Assembly: GCA_900545405.1 (NCBI GenBank)
Contig: UQYT01000005.1
Location: forward strand, 24,674 to 88,673
Reading direction: 5' to 3'
Length of the DNA: 64,000 bases
DNA from: an uncultured Eubacteriales bacterium
GTDB taxonomy: Bacteria > Bacillota > Clostridia > Oscillospirales > Oscillospiraceae
Shown: positions 35,974 through 44,116 of the stretch, piece by piece
How positions within the stretch are numbered: the stretch's first letter is position 1
How the letters are laid out: each line of letters opens with the position of its first letter
Notes under the pieces: generated by a model
Database searches by the model: none
The model's input: the letters and a program-made list of their open reading frames with translations, nothing else
Told to the model about the DNA's origin: nothing
Made by a program: the position numbers and the translations under genes

Positions 35974-38251
35974 GCTGGTATGCGCCGCGCTCTCCTTTGC
36001 AGGGGCCGCGGCGGTCGCACATTATCTTCTGGGCGCGCCCGCGCTCTACTGGTGCTCGGGCGGGCTTTTGCTGCTGTGCCTTCCGGCGCTGGCGCTCAAG
36101 GGCACGGCACGGCTGCGTGCGCTCATAATCTGCATCTCTGCGGCCCTCGGCCTGGGCTGGTACGGGCTGTACACGGACATTTTCGTCGCTCCCGCCGCGG
36201 AGCTGGCCGGGCAGGAGCTCACAGTCACCGCCCGCGTGCTGGACTACCCGGAGCGCGACGAGGGCTATGCCTCCGTGGAGGTGCGCATAGAGCAGGAGGG
36301 CCTGCCGCGCGTCAAGGCCGCGGTATATGACTACGAGGGCATCATGCCGGAACTGCGCCCGGGCGACGTGGCGGAGCTGCCGCTGGAGTTCATCTCCGCG
36401 CTGGAGAAATACGGCGAGGCGACGGACCGATATTCCTCCCGCGGCATACTCCTGCGCGCCTACCTCGCCGGGGAGCCGGAGAATGTCTGCCGCGACGCTC
36501 GGAGCTTCCTGAGCTTTCCGATGGAGCTTGCGAACCTCGTCCGCGAGACGGCGCGGGAGGTATTTCCCGGGGATACACAGCCATTCATGCTCGGCCTGCT
36601 CATAGGGGACACCTCCGGGCTCTACGACGACTACGAGCTCGACAACGCGCTCTCGGTCTCCGGCATACGCCACGTCGTGGCCGTCTCGGGCATGCACCTC
36701 TCGTTCCTCTACGGCGTGCTGGTGCATCTGCTCGGCAAGCGGCGGGCCTCGCTCTGGGGCGTGCCGGTGATAATACTGTTCATGTTCATGACGGGCTGCA
36801 CGGCCTCGGTGGTGCGCGCCTGCGTCATGCTGGTGCTGGTAATGCTCGCGCCGCTGCTCGGACGGGAGGCGGACGGGCTGACCTCGCTGTGCGCGGGCCT
36901 GCTCATCCTGGTCGTGGCAAACCCGCTCTCCGTCGCGGCAGCGGGGCTGCAGCTCTCGTTTGCGGCCATGACGGGCATTATACTGCTCACGCCGAAGGTG
37001 TATGACCGGCTCGACAAGCTCTGGCGGCACGGGGACAAGAAGAGGCACCCGAATGCCGTCGTCAGGTTCGTCCTCGCCAGCGTCTCCAGCTCCGTCGGCT
37101 CCATTGTGTTCACAACGCCGGTCGTGGCGCTCATCTTCGGCTATGTCTCGCTCGTCACGCCGCTAACTAATCTCGCGACGCTCTGGGCCGTGTCCCTGGC
37201 CTTCACGGCGGGCTACGCGGCGATAGCGGCGGGGCTGGTGTTTGTCCCGCTGGGAGCGGCGATAGGCTGGAACGCGGGCTGGCTAGCGCGGTATATCAGC
37301 TTCGCGGCGGAGACGCTCGCAGGGCTGCCGTATTCCGCCGTGTACACGGCAGACGGGCTGATAGCCTGGTGGCTGGTTTTCGCCTACCTCGCCTTCGCCC
37401 TGGCCTGGGCGCTCAAGGGAAAGGGCGACTTCAGGCCGCTCGCACCGTCGCTGGCGGCGGTCTGCACGCTGATAGTCGTGCTGGTGTCGGCGCGGCTCAC
37501 CGAGCTCGACGAGAGCTCGGTCACGGTGCTGGACGTGGGCCAGGGCCAGTGCGTGGCCGCCGTCTGCGGCGAGAGGGCCGTGCTCATCGACTGCGGCGGC
37601 AAGAGCACCTGGGATAACGCCGGGGACACCGCCTCGGAGTACCTGCTCAGCCGCGGCCGGGGCTCGATCGACGCGCTGGTGCTCACGCACCTGCACGCGG
37701 ACCACGCAAACGGCGCGGAGCGGCTGCTCGCGCGCATAGACGTCGGCACGCTCTACATGCCCGGCGACCCGGACGACTCCGACGGACTGCTCGAGGGCAT
37801 CCTCGCCGCGGCGGAGCGGCACGGCACCGAGGTGGTGTACGTCTCGGAGAGCGACCTCTCGCTCACGCTGGGCGGCCTGGAGCTCACGCTCTTCAAACCG
37901 CTGGAGGCCGGAGACGAAAACGAGCGCGGCGTCGTCGCCCTCGCGAGCATCGGCGACTTCGACGCGCTGGTGATGGGCGACATCAACAGCTCTGCGGAGC
38001 GCGAACTGGTAAGCACCCGAGCGCTCCCGGACACTGAGCTGCTCGTCGTGGGCCACCACGGCTCCAAATACTCCACAAGCTACGAGCTGCTGGCAGCCAT
38101 CGACGCGGAGTACGCGGCCATCTCGGTGGGCTACAACAGCTACGGCCATCCGACCTGGGAGACGCTCCGGCGGCTCGAGATCCTGGGCCTGGAGGTATAC
38201 AGGACGGACCAAAACGGCAATATCACAGTGAGGGCAGATGCAAATGGCTAA
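35966..38251 (+). CDS. comEC: ComEC/Rec2 DNA uptake channel
   Basis: 761 residues from GTG overlapping the regulator gene. Membrane channel that takes single-stranded DNA into the cell. An N-terminal OB-like DUF4131 region (about 40-170), the competence membrane core (VVAVSGMHLSFLYGVL near 232, then about eight more helices) and a C-terminal metallo-beta-lactamase domain (VTVLDVGQGQCVAAV near 515, LTHLHADHANG near 573). All domains are present, so it may be functional. No comEA is adjacent. Confidence 0.93.
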   Translation: MRKLVCAALSFAGAAAVAHYLLGAPALYWCSGGLLLLCLPALALKGTARLRALIICISAALGLGWYGLYTDIFVAPAAELAGQELTVTARVLDYPERDEGYASVEVRIEQEGLPRVKAAVYDYEGIMPELRPGDVAELPLEFISALEKYGEATDRYSSRGILLRAYLAGEPENVCRDARSFLSFPMELANLVRETAREVFPGDTQPFMLGLLIGDTSGLYDDYELDNALSVSGIRHVVAVSGMHLSFLYGVLVHLLGKRRASLWGVPVIILFMFMTGCTASVVRACVMLVLVMLAPLLGREADGLTSLCAGLLILVVANPLSVAAAGLQLSFAAMTGIILLTPKVYDRLDKLWRHGDKKRHPNAVVRFVLASVSSSVGSIVFTTPVVALIFGYVSLVTPLTNLATLWAVSLAFTAGYAAIAAGLVFVPLGAAIGWNAGWLARYISFAAETLAGLPYSAVYTADGLIAWWLVFAYLAFALAWALKGKGDFRPLAPSLAAVCTLIVVLVSARLTELDESSVTVLDVGQGQCVAAVCGERAVLIDCGGKSTWDNAGDTASEYLLSRGRGSIDALVLTHLHADHANGAERLLARIDVGTLYMPGDPDDSDGLLEGILAAAERHGTEVVYVSESDLSLTLGGLELTLFKPLEAGDENERGVVALASIGDFDALVMGDINSSAERELVSTRALPDTELLVVGHHGSKYSTSYELLAAIDAEYAAISVGYNSYGHPTWETLRRLEILGLEVYRTDQNGNITVRADANG

Positions 38252-39302
38252 CAAGCGTCAGAAAAAAGCAAAACCGAACGACCGCCTCAACTACGGCGAT
38301 GTGAGCCGCGAGCTCAAGGCCGGGGGCCCCGCGAGGCTCTACCTGCTCTACGGGCAGGAGGACTATCTGCGCGAGGCGTTCCTGGGCGAGATAAAGGCCG
38401 CCTGCCTCCCGGACGGGGGCGACGACTTCAGCTACCACCGGCTCGACGGCAAGAGCACGTCCCTGCGCGAGCTCTCGGACGCCGTGAACGCGCTGCCGTT
38501 TCTCTCCGAGCGCACCCTGACCGAGGTGCGCGGCTACGACTTCGCCCACTGCCGCGACGCCGAGGCCGCCGCGCTGGAAAAGCTCATCTCCGACGTCCCC
38601 GACTGGTGCACGCTGGCCTTCGTGCAGGACACTGACTTCGAGCCGGACCAGCGCACGAAGATCATGAAGGCCGTCGCCAAATACGGCAAGGTCATCAACT
38701 TCACCTCCCAGGGCCAGGGCCCGCTGGTGCAGTGGATACGCAAGCGCTTCGCCGCGCTGGGGAAGAACGCCCTGCCCGACGCCTGCGTGACGCTCATATA
38801 CCTCAGCGGCGAGCTGATGAACGGGCTCATCCCCGAGATCGGAAAAATAGCCGCCGGCACCCAGGGCGAACTGGTGACGGCGGAGGACGTGTCGCGCCTC
38901 GCGATGCGCATACCGGAGGCGCGGGTGTTCGAGATGACGGATCAGCTGGCCGCGCGCGACTACGACGGCGCCTGCCGCACGCTGGCGGACCTCATGGCCA
39001 TGGGCGAGGAGCCGATCGCCATCCTCGCCGTCATCGGCACGCAGATGCGGAGACTATACGCCGCGCGGGTCGCGGTTGACGAGAAGCTCGGCGGCGACTT
39101 TGTGCGGCAGTACTGCGGCGTGAAGTTCGACTTCATGGTGGACCGCCTGCTGCGCTCGGCCCGGGGCTTCGACACTGAGGACCTCGCCCGCGCCGTGGAG
39201 CTCTGCGCGGAGACAGACTACGCCATGAAGAGCACCGGCATGGACGGGGCGGACCTCCTGAGCGAGCTGCTCATCAAGATAGCGGCGGGGGCGAGGGCAT
39301 GA
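38244..39302 (+). CDS. holA: DNA polymerase III delta subunit
   Basis: 352 residues from ATG 38244; ATG 38238 is four bases from AGGG and less likely. The clamp loader subunit that opens the beta clamp. RLYLLYGQEDYLREAFLGEI near 30, FLSERTLTEVRGYDF near 87 and an alpha-helical collar domain at the C-terminus. The comEC-holA order is common in Firmicutes. It overlaps the next gene by four bases. Confidence 0.93.
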   Translation: MANKRQKKAKPNDRLNYGDVSRELKAGGPARLYLLYGQEDYLREAFLGEIKAACLPDGGDDFSYHRLDGKSTSLRELSDAVNALPFLSERTLTEVRGYDFAHCRDAEAAALEKLISDVPDWCTLAFVQDTDFEPDQRTKIMKAVAKYGKVINFTSQGQGPLVQWIRKRFAALGKNALPDACVTLIYLSGELMNGLIPEIGKIAAGTQGELVTAEDVSRLAMRIPEARVFEMTDQLAARDYDGACRTLADLMAMGEEPIAILAVIGTQMRRLYAARVAVDEKLGGDFVRQYCGVKFDFMVDRLLRSARGFDTEDLARAVELCAETDYAMKSTGMDGADLLSELLIKIAAGARA

Positions 39303-39895
39303 TACCTGTAAAGGAGGTCATCGTCGTCGAGGGCCGCTACGACAAGAACACCCTCTCGCAGATCTTCGACGCTGTGATAGTCGAGACGGCGGGTTTCGGC
39401 GTGTTCAACGACAGGGAAAAACTCGCGCTGCTCCGCCGCCTCGCCGAGGCGCGGGGACTCATAGTGCTCACGGACAGCGACGGCGCGGGCTTTGTCATAC
39501 GCAATTTCCTGAAGGGCGCCATCGACCCCGCGCTCGTGAAGCAGGCCTATATCCCCGACGTCGCGGGCAAGGAGCGGCGCAAGGCGTCGCCATCCAAGGA
39601 GGGCAAGCTCGGCGTCGAGGGCATGAGCGCCGAGACGCTGATAGACGCGCTGCGCCGCGCTGGAGCCACGCTGGGGGACGAGGCGCCCACCCACCGGAGC
39701 GGCGGCATAACCAAGGCCACGCTCTATGAGCTGGGCCTGAGCGGCCGCCCCGACAGCGCCCGGCGCCGCCGCGAGCTTTTGAGGCGCCTGGGCCTGCCCG
39801 AGCGCCTCGGCGCAAACGCGCTGCTCGACGTGCTCAACGCGCTCTATACGAGCGAGGAGCTGCGCGCCCTCACAGCCGCCGCTCCTCTATCATGA
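39299..39895 (+). CDS. rnmV: Toprim protein, RNase M5-like
   Basis: 198 residues. Toprim domain at 1-100 with VVEGRYDK (Glu) and LTDSDGAGFVIRNF (Asp-x-Asp), followed by a DUF4093-type domain. RNase M5 matures 5S rRNA. The sequence fits the Clostridia form of this family, but Toprim proteins are diverse, so the exact substrate is inferred. ATG overlaps the holA stop. Confidence 0.8.
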   Translation: MIPVKEVIVVEGRYDKNTLSQIFDAVIVETAGFGVFNDREKLALLRRLAEARGLIVLTDSDGAGFVIRNFLKGAIDPALVKQAYIPDVAGKERRKASPSKEGKLGVEGMSAETLIDALRRAGATLGDEAPTHRSGGITKATLYELGLSGRPDSARRRRELLRRLGLPERLGANALLDVLNALYTSEELRALTAAAPLS

Positions 39896-40109
39896 CGCCA
39901 GCGAGCATGACCACCAGCAGTATCGCCTGAGGCAGCGTCAGCAGCTCCTCGGCGAGAAAATATGTACCGCAGCTCTCCACCGAAAAGCCCCCCGCGTCCA
40001 CCAGAAGCAGGAAGGCGCAGAAGAGCAGCACGCACGAGAGCTGCAGGCCTCGGATGAGCAGTTCCCAGGCCGGGTCGCACATGCAGAGCATGCGCCGGAT
40101 GACCTTCAA
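39870..40109 (-). CDS. small membrane protein, unknown
   Basis: 79 residues from a TTG at 40109, six bases after GGAGGTG. An ATG at 40124 falls on that ribosome binding site. Two hydrophobic segments (LIRGLQLSCVLLFCAFLLLVD and LPQAILLVVMLAGVMI) joined by a short loop, with a basic end. The 3' end overlaps the convergent Toprim gene by 26 bases. Not recognised; the coding assignment rests on hydrophobic pattern and ribosome binding site. Confidence 0.5.
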   Translation of the reverse strand: MKVIRRMLCMCDPAWELLIRGLQLSCVLLFCAFLLLVDAGGFSVESCGTYFLAEELLTLPQAILLVVMLAGVMIEERRL

Positions 40110-40207
40110 TATCCTCACCTCCATGCAGCTATTGTAGCCGCGCGGCGTGGGAGGGGGCAAGGCAAAATATTTCCCAGCGGAAATTGCCGAAAGTGTGAAA
40201 AATGTAG

Positions 40208-40237
40208 TTGGCGCGGGCGTCTCGGCTGTGCTATACT
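40208..40237 (+). promoter_or_regulatory. promoter of nrdR
   Basis: TTGGCG (40208-40213), 18 bases, TATACT (40232-40237), 32 bases before the start codon. Confidence 0.55.
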
Positions 40238-40269
40238 CTTTTGGGAAGTATAGATATGGGGGGAAAGCC

Positions 40270-40731
40270 ATGAAATGCCCGTTTTGCGGCTATACCGAGA
40301 GCCGCGTCATAGATTCCAGGCCCGCCGAGGAGGGCGCCACCATCCGCCGCAGGCGCGAGTGCCTCGCCTGCCAGAAGAGATTTACAACTTATGAAATAAT
40401 TGAGCGGCTCCCGCTGGTCGTCATCAAGCGCGACGGCAGCCGCCAGACCTTCGACAAGGTCAAGCTCATAAACGGCATGGTCCGCGCCTGCGAAAAGCGC
40501 CCAGTCGCGCTCTCCTCGCTGGAGCAGATCGCCGACGACATAGAGCAGGAGCTCCAGAGCGCGCTGGAGCGCGAGATAAGCACCACCGAGATAGGCGAGA
40601 TGGTCATGGACCGCCTCAAGGATGTGGACGAGGTCGCCTATGTCCGCTTTGCCTCGGTCTACCGCTCCTTCAAGGACATAAACACCTTCATGGAGGAGCT
40701 CACCAAGCTCCTCAAGCAGAAGGAGAACTGA
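40270..40731 (+). CDS. nrdR: transcriptional repressor NrdR
   Basis: 153 residues. Zinc ribbon MKCPFCG and CLACQKRF (Cys 3, 6, 31, 34) followed by an ATP-cone (LVVIKRDGSRQTFDKVKLINGM). NrdR senses ATP/dATP and represses ribonucleotide reductase genes. ATG 40270 matches the conserved start. A GNAT gene follows six bases downstream. Confidence 0.97.
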   Translation: MKCPFCGYTESRVIDSRPAEEGATIRRRRECLACQKRFTTYEIIERLPLVVIKRDGSRQTFDKVKLINGMVRACEKRPVALSSLEQIADDIEQELQSALEREISTTEIGEMVMDRLKDVDEVAYVRFASVYRSFKDINTFMEELTKLLKQKEN

Positions 40732-40737
40732 TAGAAA

Positions 40738-41262
40738 ATGCACGTATGCATACGGCCCTGGACGGCCACCGACGCGCCCGCGATAGTCGAGGCGCTCAGC
40801 GACGCCGGGGTCACCGACAACCTCCGCGACGGCCTCCCCAAGCCCTACACCGAGGCTGACGCGCGCGACTACATAGCCTACGCCCGGACGGCGGGGGAGG
40901 GGGCATACGCCTTCGCCATCGACGCCGGCGGCGAGGCAGCGGGCAGCATCCAGCTCACGAGACAGGGCAACATCCACCGCCGCACGGCGGAGCTCGGCTA
41001 TTACGTCGTCCGCCGTCTCTGGGGCAGAGGGGTGTGCACCGAGGCTGTGAGGCAGATATGCCGCTTCGCCTTTGCCGAGACCGACCTTCTCCGCGTCTAC
41101 GCGGAGCCCTTTGCCGACAACGCCGCATCCTGCCGAGTGCTGGAGAAGGCGGGCTTCCGGCTGGAGGGCGTCATGAGGCACAGCGCCGTCAAGAACGGCG
41201 TGGTGCGGGACATGCGGCTATATTCGCTCTTGAGGGAGGATTTGGAATGTATTGGTTCTTGA
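40738..41262 (+). CDS. GNAT family N-acetyltransferase (RimJ/RimL-like)
   Basis: 174 residues. Acetyl-CoA-dependent N-acetyltransferase. The fold is visible from IRPWTATDAPAIVEALS at the start, ELGYYVVRRLWGRGVCTEAVRQICRFAF (acetyl-CoA loop) near 85 and ENAASCRVLEKAGF-like NAASCRVLEKAGFRLEG near 127. The ending motif VMRHSAVKNG is typical of the group that acts on protein or aminoacyl N-termini. Substrate unknown. Confidence 0.9.
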   Translation: MHVCIRPWTATDAPAIVEALSDAGVTDNLRDGLPKPYTEADARDYIAYARTAGEGAYAFAIDAGGEAAGSIQLTRQGNIHRRTAELGYYVVRRLWGRGVCTEAVRQICRFAFAETDLLRVYAEPFADNAASCRVLEKAGFRLEGVMRHSAVKNGVVRDMRLYSLLREDLECIGS

Positions 41263-41561
41263 CGGTGCTCGGGGCCATGATAACCGTGCTGTGCGCGGCC
41301 GTGGGCGCGGCCTTCCGCAAGGGCCGCGGCTGGCGCTATGTGAATGTTCTCGACGACCGGGAGCGCTATGACCGGGACGCGGTGCTCAAATTCCTCGGCC
41401 TCGTCATGTGGGCCTTTGCCCTCAGCTGCGGCGGCCTCTGGATGCTCGCCGGGCTATTAGACAACATGAACCTCTTCTACGCCGGAATAGTCGCCACCCT
41501 GGCCGTGGCAATCTTCACACTGGTCTACATGAATACCGGCAGGAGATTCCTTAAAAAATAA
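41247..41561 (+). CDS. DUF3784-like membrane protein
   Basis: 104 residues from ATG 41247 after GGGAGG, overlapping the GNAT gene by 16 bases. Three hydrophobic segments (1-25, about 48-68, about 75-93) and a soluble loop with NVLDDRERYDRDAVLKFLG. The pattern resembles small DUF3784 membrane proteins of Firmicutes. Function unknown. Confidence 0.7.
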   Translation: MYWFLTVLGAMITVLCAAVGAAFRKGRGWRYVNVLDDRERYDRDAVLKFLGLVMWAFALSCGGLWMLAGLLDNMNLFYAGIVATLAVAIFTLVYMNTGRRFLKK

Positions 41562-41565
41562 AAAC

Positions 41566-41662
41566 AGGGGATGAGGTCCCCCTCGGCCGTGAGGCCGTAA
41601 CCGCATTGAGCTGATGACTTCTGCGCGCGGCGCATGCCGTGCGCGGGAGCATCGGCTTTTTT
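41566..41662 (+). ncRNA. fluoride riboswitch (crcB motif) with terminator platform
   Basis: The conserved aptamer parts are present in order: GGGGATGAGGTCCCC at 41567, AACCGC at 41599 and GCTGATGACTTCTG at 41610. Two exclusive structures follow: GCGCGCGGC/GCCGTGCGC (41623-41631 with 41636-41644), and a terminator GCCGTGC/GCATCGGC (41636-41642 with 41649-41656, one bulge) with six T. Both use 41636-41642, so fluoride binding can switch between them. The gene behind it is a CLC-F-type exporter, as expected. Confidence 0.9.
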
Positions 41663-41683
41663 GCTTTTTGAGAGGTGGAAAGT

Positions 41684-42859
41684 ATGAAAAAGACCCTGAT
41701 CTTGACCGCCGCCGCCATACCGACGGGCGTCATAGTCGGCGCAGTTGACGCCCTGTTCGGGCGCGTGCTGCTGTATCTGGGCGCGGTCAGGGACGCGCAT
41801 ACGGCCTGGCTTTTGCCCTTCCTCGGCGTCGTCGGCGCGCTGATGGCCTGGGCATACAAGAAATACGGCGCGGGCTGCGAAAACGGCATGGGCATGGTGT
41901 TCGAGGCCGGGCACGCGGACAGGGAGGACATACCACTCCAGCTCGTTCCCTTCGTCATGTGCGCAACCTGGCTGACGCACCTCTTCGGCGGCAGCGCAGG
42001 CCGCGAGGGCGTGGCGGTGCAGCTCGGCGCGGCAATATCCCACCGCGTGGGGCGGCTGCTGCGCGTGGAGGACGCGCCGCGGCTGATGCTGATAACGGGC
42101 ATCTCCGCGGGTTTTTCGGGGCTGTTCCGGACGCCGTTCGCGGCCACGGCCTTTGCCATGGAGGTGCTCACCGTGGGCAGGCTGGAGCACCGGGCGCTGC
42201 TGCCCGCCGCCGTCGCCGCGCTCTGCGCGAGCGCAACTTCGGGGGCGCTGGGGCTGGAGAAATTCGAGTTCGCCGTCGCCGCCCCGGCGGTGTGGGACGC
42301 GGCGCTGCTCGTGAAGCTTGCGGCGCTGGGCGTCATATTCGGCCTCGTGGGCGCAGCGTTTGCGTTTTGCCTCCGAAACGCAAAGAAAATGGCGCAAAAC
42401 CGGCTCAAAAACCCGGTCCTGCGCGCATTTTGCATGGGGTTAGCGCTCTCTGTCGTACTCTATGCCCTCTACCGGGGCCGCTACTGCGGCCTGGGCACAA
42501 ACCTCATAAACGTCTCGCTATCCGGCGAGACCGTGTACGCCTGGGACTGGGCATTGAAGCTCGCGTTGACCGTCCTGACGCTGGCAGCGGGCTTTCAGGG
42601 CGGCGAGGTGACGCCGCTGTTCTCGATAGGTGCGAGCCTGGGCGCCGTGCTCGCGGGCGTGTTCGGCCTGCCGGTGCCGCTGTGCGCCGCGCTCGGCTAC
42701 GCCGCCGTGTTCGGCTCTGCGAGCAACACGCTCCTCGCCCCGGCGCTCATCGGCTCGGAGGTCTTCGGCTGGGCCGGAGCGCCCGCCTTCCTCATCGCCT
42801 GCGCCGCAGCCTATGTGGTGAACGGCAACCGGTCGATATACTCGGGCCAGAGGGCCTGA
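41684..42859 (+). CDS. CLC-F type fluoride/proton antiporter
   Basis: 391 residues from ATG 41684 (GAGGTGG upstream). Voltage-gated chloride channel fold with about eleven membrane segments. The first selectivity motif reads GMGMV (near 67) with Met in place of the chloride-coordinating Ser, as in fluoride-specific CLCs. The gating Glu is in GREGV near 105. With the fluoride riboswitch in front, fluoride export is the expected role. Confidence 0.9.
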   Translation: MKKTLILTAAAIPTGVIVGAVDALFGRVLLYLGAVRDAHTAWLLPFLGVVGALMAWAYKKYGAGCENGMGMVFEAGHADREDIPLQLVPFVMCATWLTHLFGGSAGREGVAVQLGAAISHRVGRLLRVEDAPRLMLITGISAGFSGLFRTPFAATAFAMEVLTVGRLEHRALLPAAVAALCASATSGALGLEKFEFAVAAPAVWDAALLVKLAALGVIFGLVGAAFAFCLRNAKKMAQNRLKNPVLRAFCMGLALSVVLYALYRGRYCGLGTNLINVSLSGETVYAWDWALKLALTVLTLAAGFQGGEVTPLFSIGASLGAVLAGVFGLPVPLCAALGYAAVFGSASNTLLAPALIGSEVFGWAGAPAFLIACAAAYVVNGNRSIYSGQRA

Positions 42860-42862
42860 AAA

Positions 42863-42893
42863 AAGGCGCGCGGCTCAGCCCTGCGCCTTTAGT
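42863..42893. terminator. possible terminator between convergent genes
   Basis: AAAGGCGC and GCGCCTTT can pair around a 13-base loop, with A-rich sequence before and TTTAGTTT after. It overlaps the end of the minus-strand regulator gene. Confidence 0.5.
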
Positions 42894-44116
42894 TTGTGTA
42901 TGGCTATCCCGAGACTCAGCCGCTTTGCCGTGTCCGGGTTGTCAAAGTCGGCGCAGAGCAGGTCGGAGATCTTTTGCAGACGGTATTTCATAGTGCTTCG
43001 GTCGATGAACATGGAGCTCGCGGCGGCGGAGAGGCGGTTTCCGAAGGAGAGATAGGCCTCCAGCGTGGCGAGGTAGTCGGTGTTGTTCTTTTCGTCGTAG
43101 TCGGCGAGGAGCGTGACCTCGGAGAGCTCCAGGACCTTTTTCCCGACGCTCTCGACAGCGCCGGAGAGTATCATCTCAAAGTACACGTCGTCCACCAGCG
43201 TAACGCCGCGCCTGCCCTCGTCGAGCGAGAGCTTGAGCACCTGCTCCGCCTGACGCCGGTATCCGCCGCGCTGCTTCAGACTGCCGAAGGAGTCCGACAC
43301 GCCGCACACGAGGGAGTTCAGCTCGCAGAAATACCGCAGCTTGTCATGGAAGCTGCACATGCGCTTGCTGCCGATGCCGTAGGCGAAGATGTACAGCCTG
43401 CCGCCGGTCACAAGCCTGAACGACTGGGGCACCAGCTTGACCAGCGCACGGCCTAGTTCCGCGAGAGTGCGCTCGTCCGCCGGGACGGCAGGGGACATTG
43501 CGGCCATGACATAGTCCGGCTCTATGCCGGTGGAGAGGCCGTTGAAGCGAAGCTCATAGAGGTCGCCGAAGAGGCTCTTGGAGATGTCGCCCACGCCGAG
43601 GATGAGCTCGCGCGCAAGCCCCGACTCCAGGTAATTCGAGTCCCTGACAGGCTGCTCCCGGGCGGAGCGGCGGTTGAAGAACTCATAGAGACGGCAGAGC
43701 CGCGAGAGCAGCTCGTGCCCGAGCTCCAGCCAGGACTCGTCCGAGATGCCTGCGGAGATTATACTCCTTGGCTCCGTGTGCGGAGAGGCCACGCCGCAGA
43801 CGTGCAGCCGCCCGGACTCCTCGTCCGGCCCGAACACGACCGGCTTGCCGTCGCGCAGTAGCGCGACGGTTTTTGCGTCTCCGGCGAGAAAGCCGTCCAC
43901 TATGACGCGCTTGAGCCGCTCGAGCACGTCCATGCGGCCCGCGTCGCCGTCAGGCACGCAGAAAATGGTGCCGCTGGAGGTGTCGAAGACGGCGAGCCAC
44001 ACGCCGCAGGCGCCGTACAGCTCCTGCATTATCCGGTGCAGGCCCATGCCGTCGGCCAGGCATTTCAATATGAGCTCGTCGAGCTCACCGGATGTCAGTC
44101 TGCGTTCAGCGCACAT
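42875..44116 (-). CDS. PucR/CdaR-type transcriptional regulator (distal)
   Basis: 413 residues. The C-terminal 60 residues form the PucR helix-turn-helix (YLATLEAYLSFGNRLSAAASSMFIDRSTMKYRLQKISDLL). The middle has a CdaR GGDEF-like region (LYIFAYGIG, LVCGVSDSFGSLKQRGGYRRQAEQVL). The N-terminus, about 150 residues, is a possible ligand-sensing domain. Overlaps the end of the second regulator by 11 bases. Together they are divergent from the SDR/OYE operon, which is the likely target. Confidence 0.85.
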   Translation of the reverse strand: MCAERRLTSGELDELILKCLADGMGLHRIMQELYGACGVWLAVFDTSSGTIFCVPDGDAGRMDVLERLKRVIVDGFLAGDAKTVALLRDGKPVVFGPDEESGRLHVCGVASPHTEPRSIISAGISDESWLELGHELLSRLCRLYEFFNRRSAREQPVRDSNYLESGLARELILGVGDISKSLFGDLYELRFNGLSTGIEPDYVMAAMSPAVPADERTLAELGRALVKLVPQSFRLVTGGRLYIFAYGIGSKRMCSFHDKLRYFCELNSLVCGVSDSFGSLKQRGGYRRQAEQVLKLSLDEGRRGVTLVDDVYFEMILSGAVESVGKKVLELSEVTLLADYDEKNNTDYLATLEAYLSFGNRLSAAASSMFIDRSTMKYRLQKISDLLCADFDNPDTAKRLSLGIAIHKLKAQG

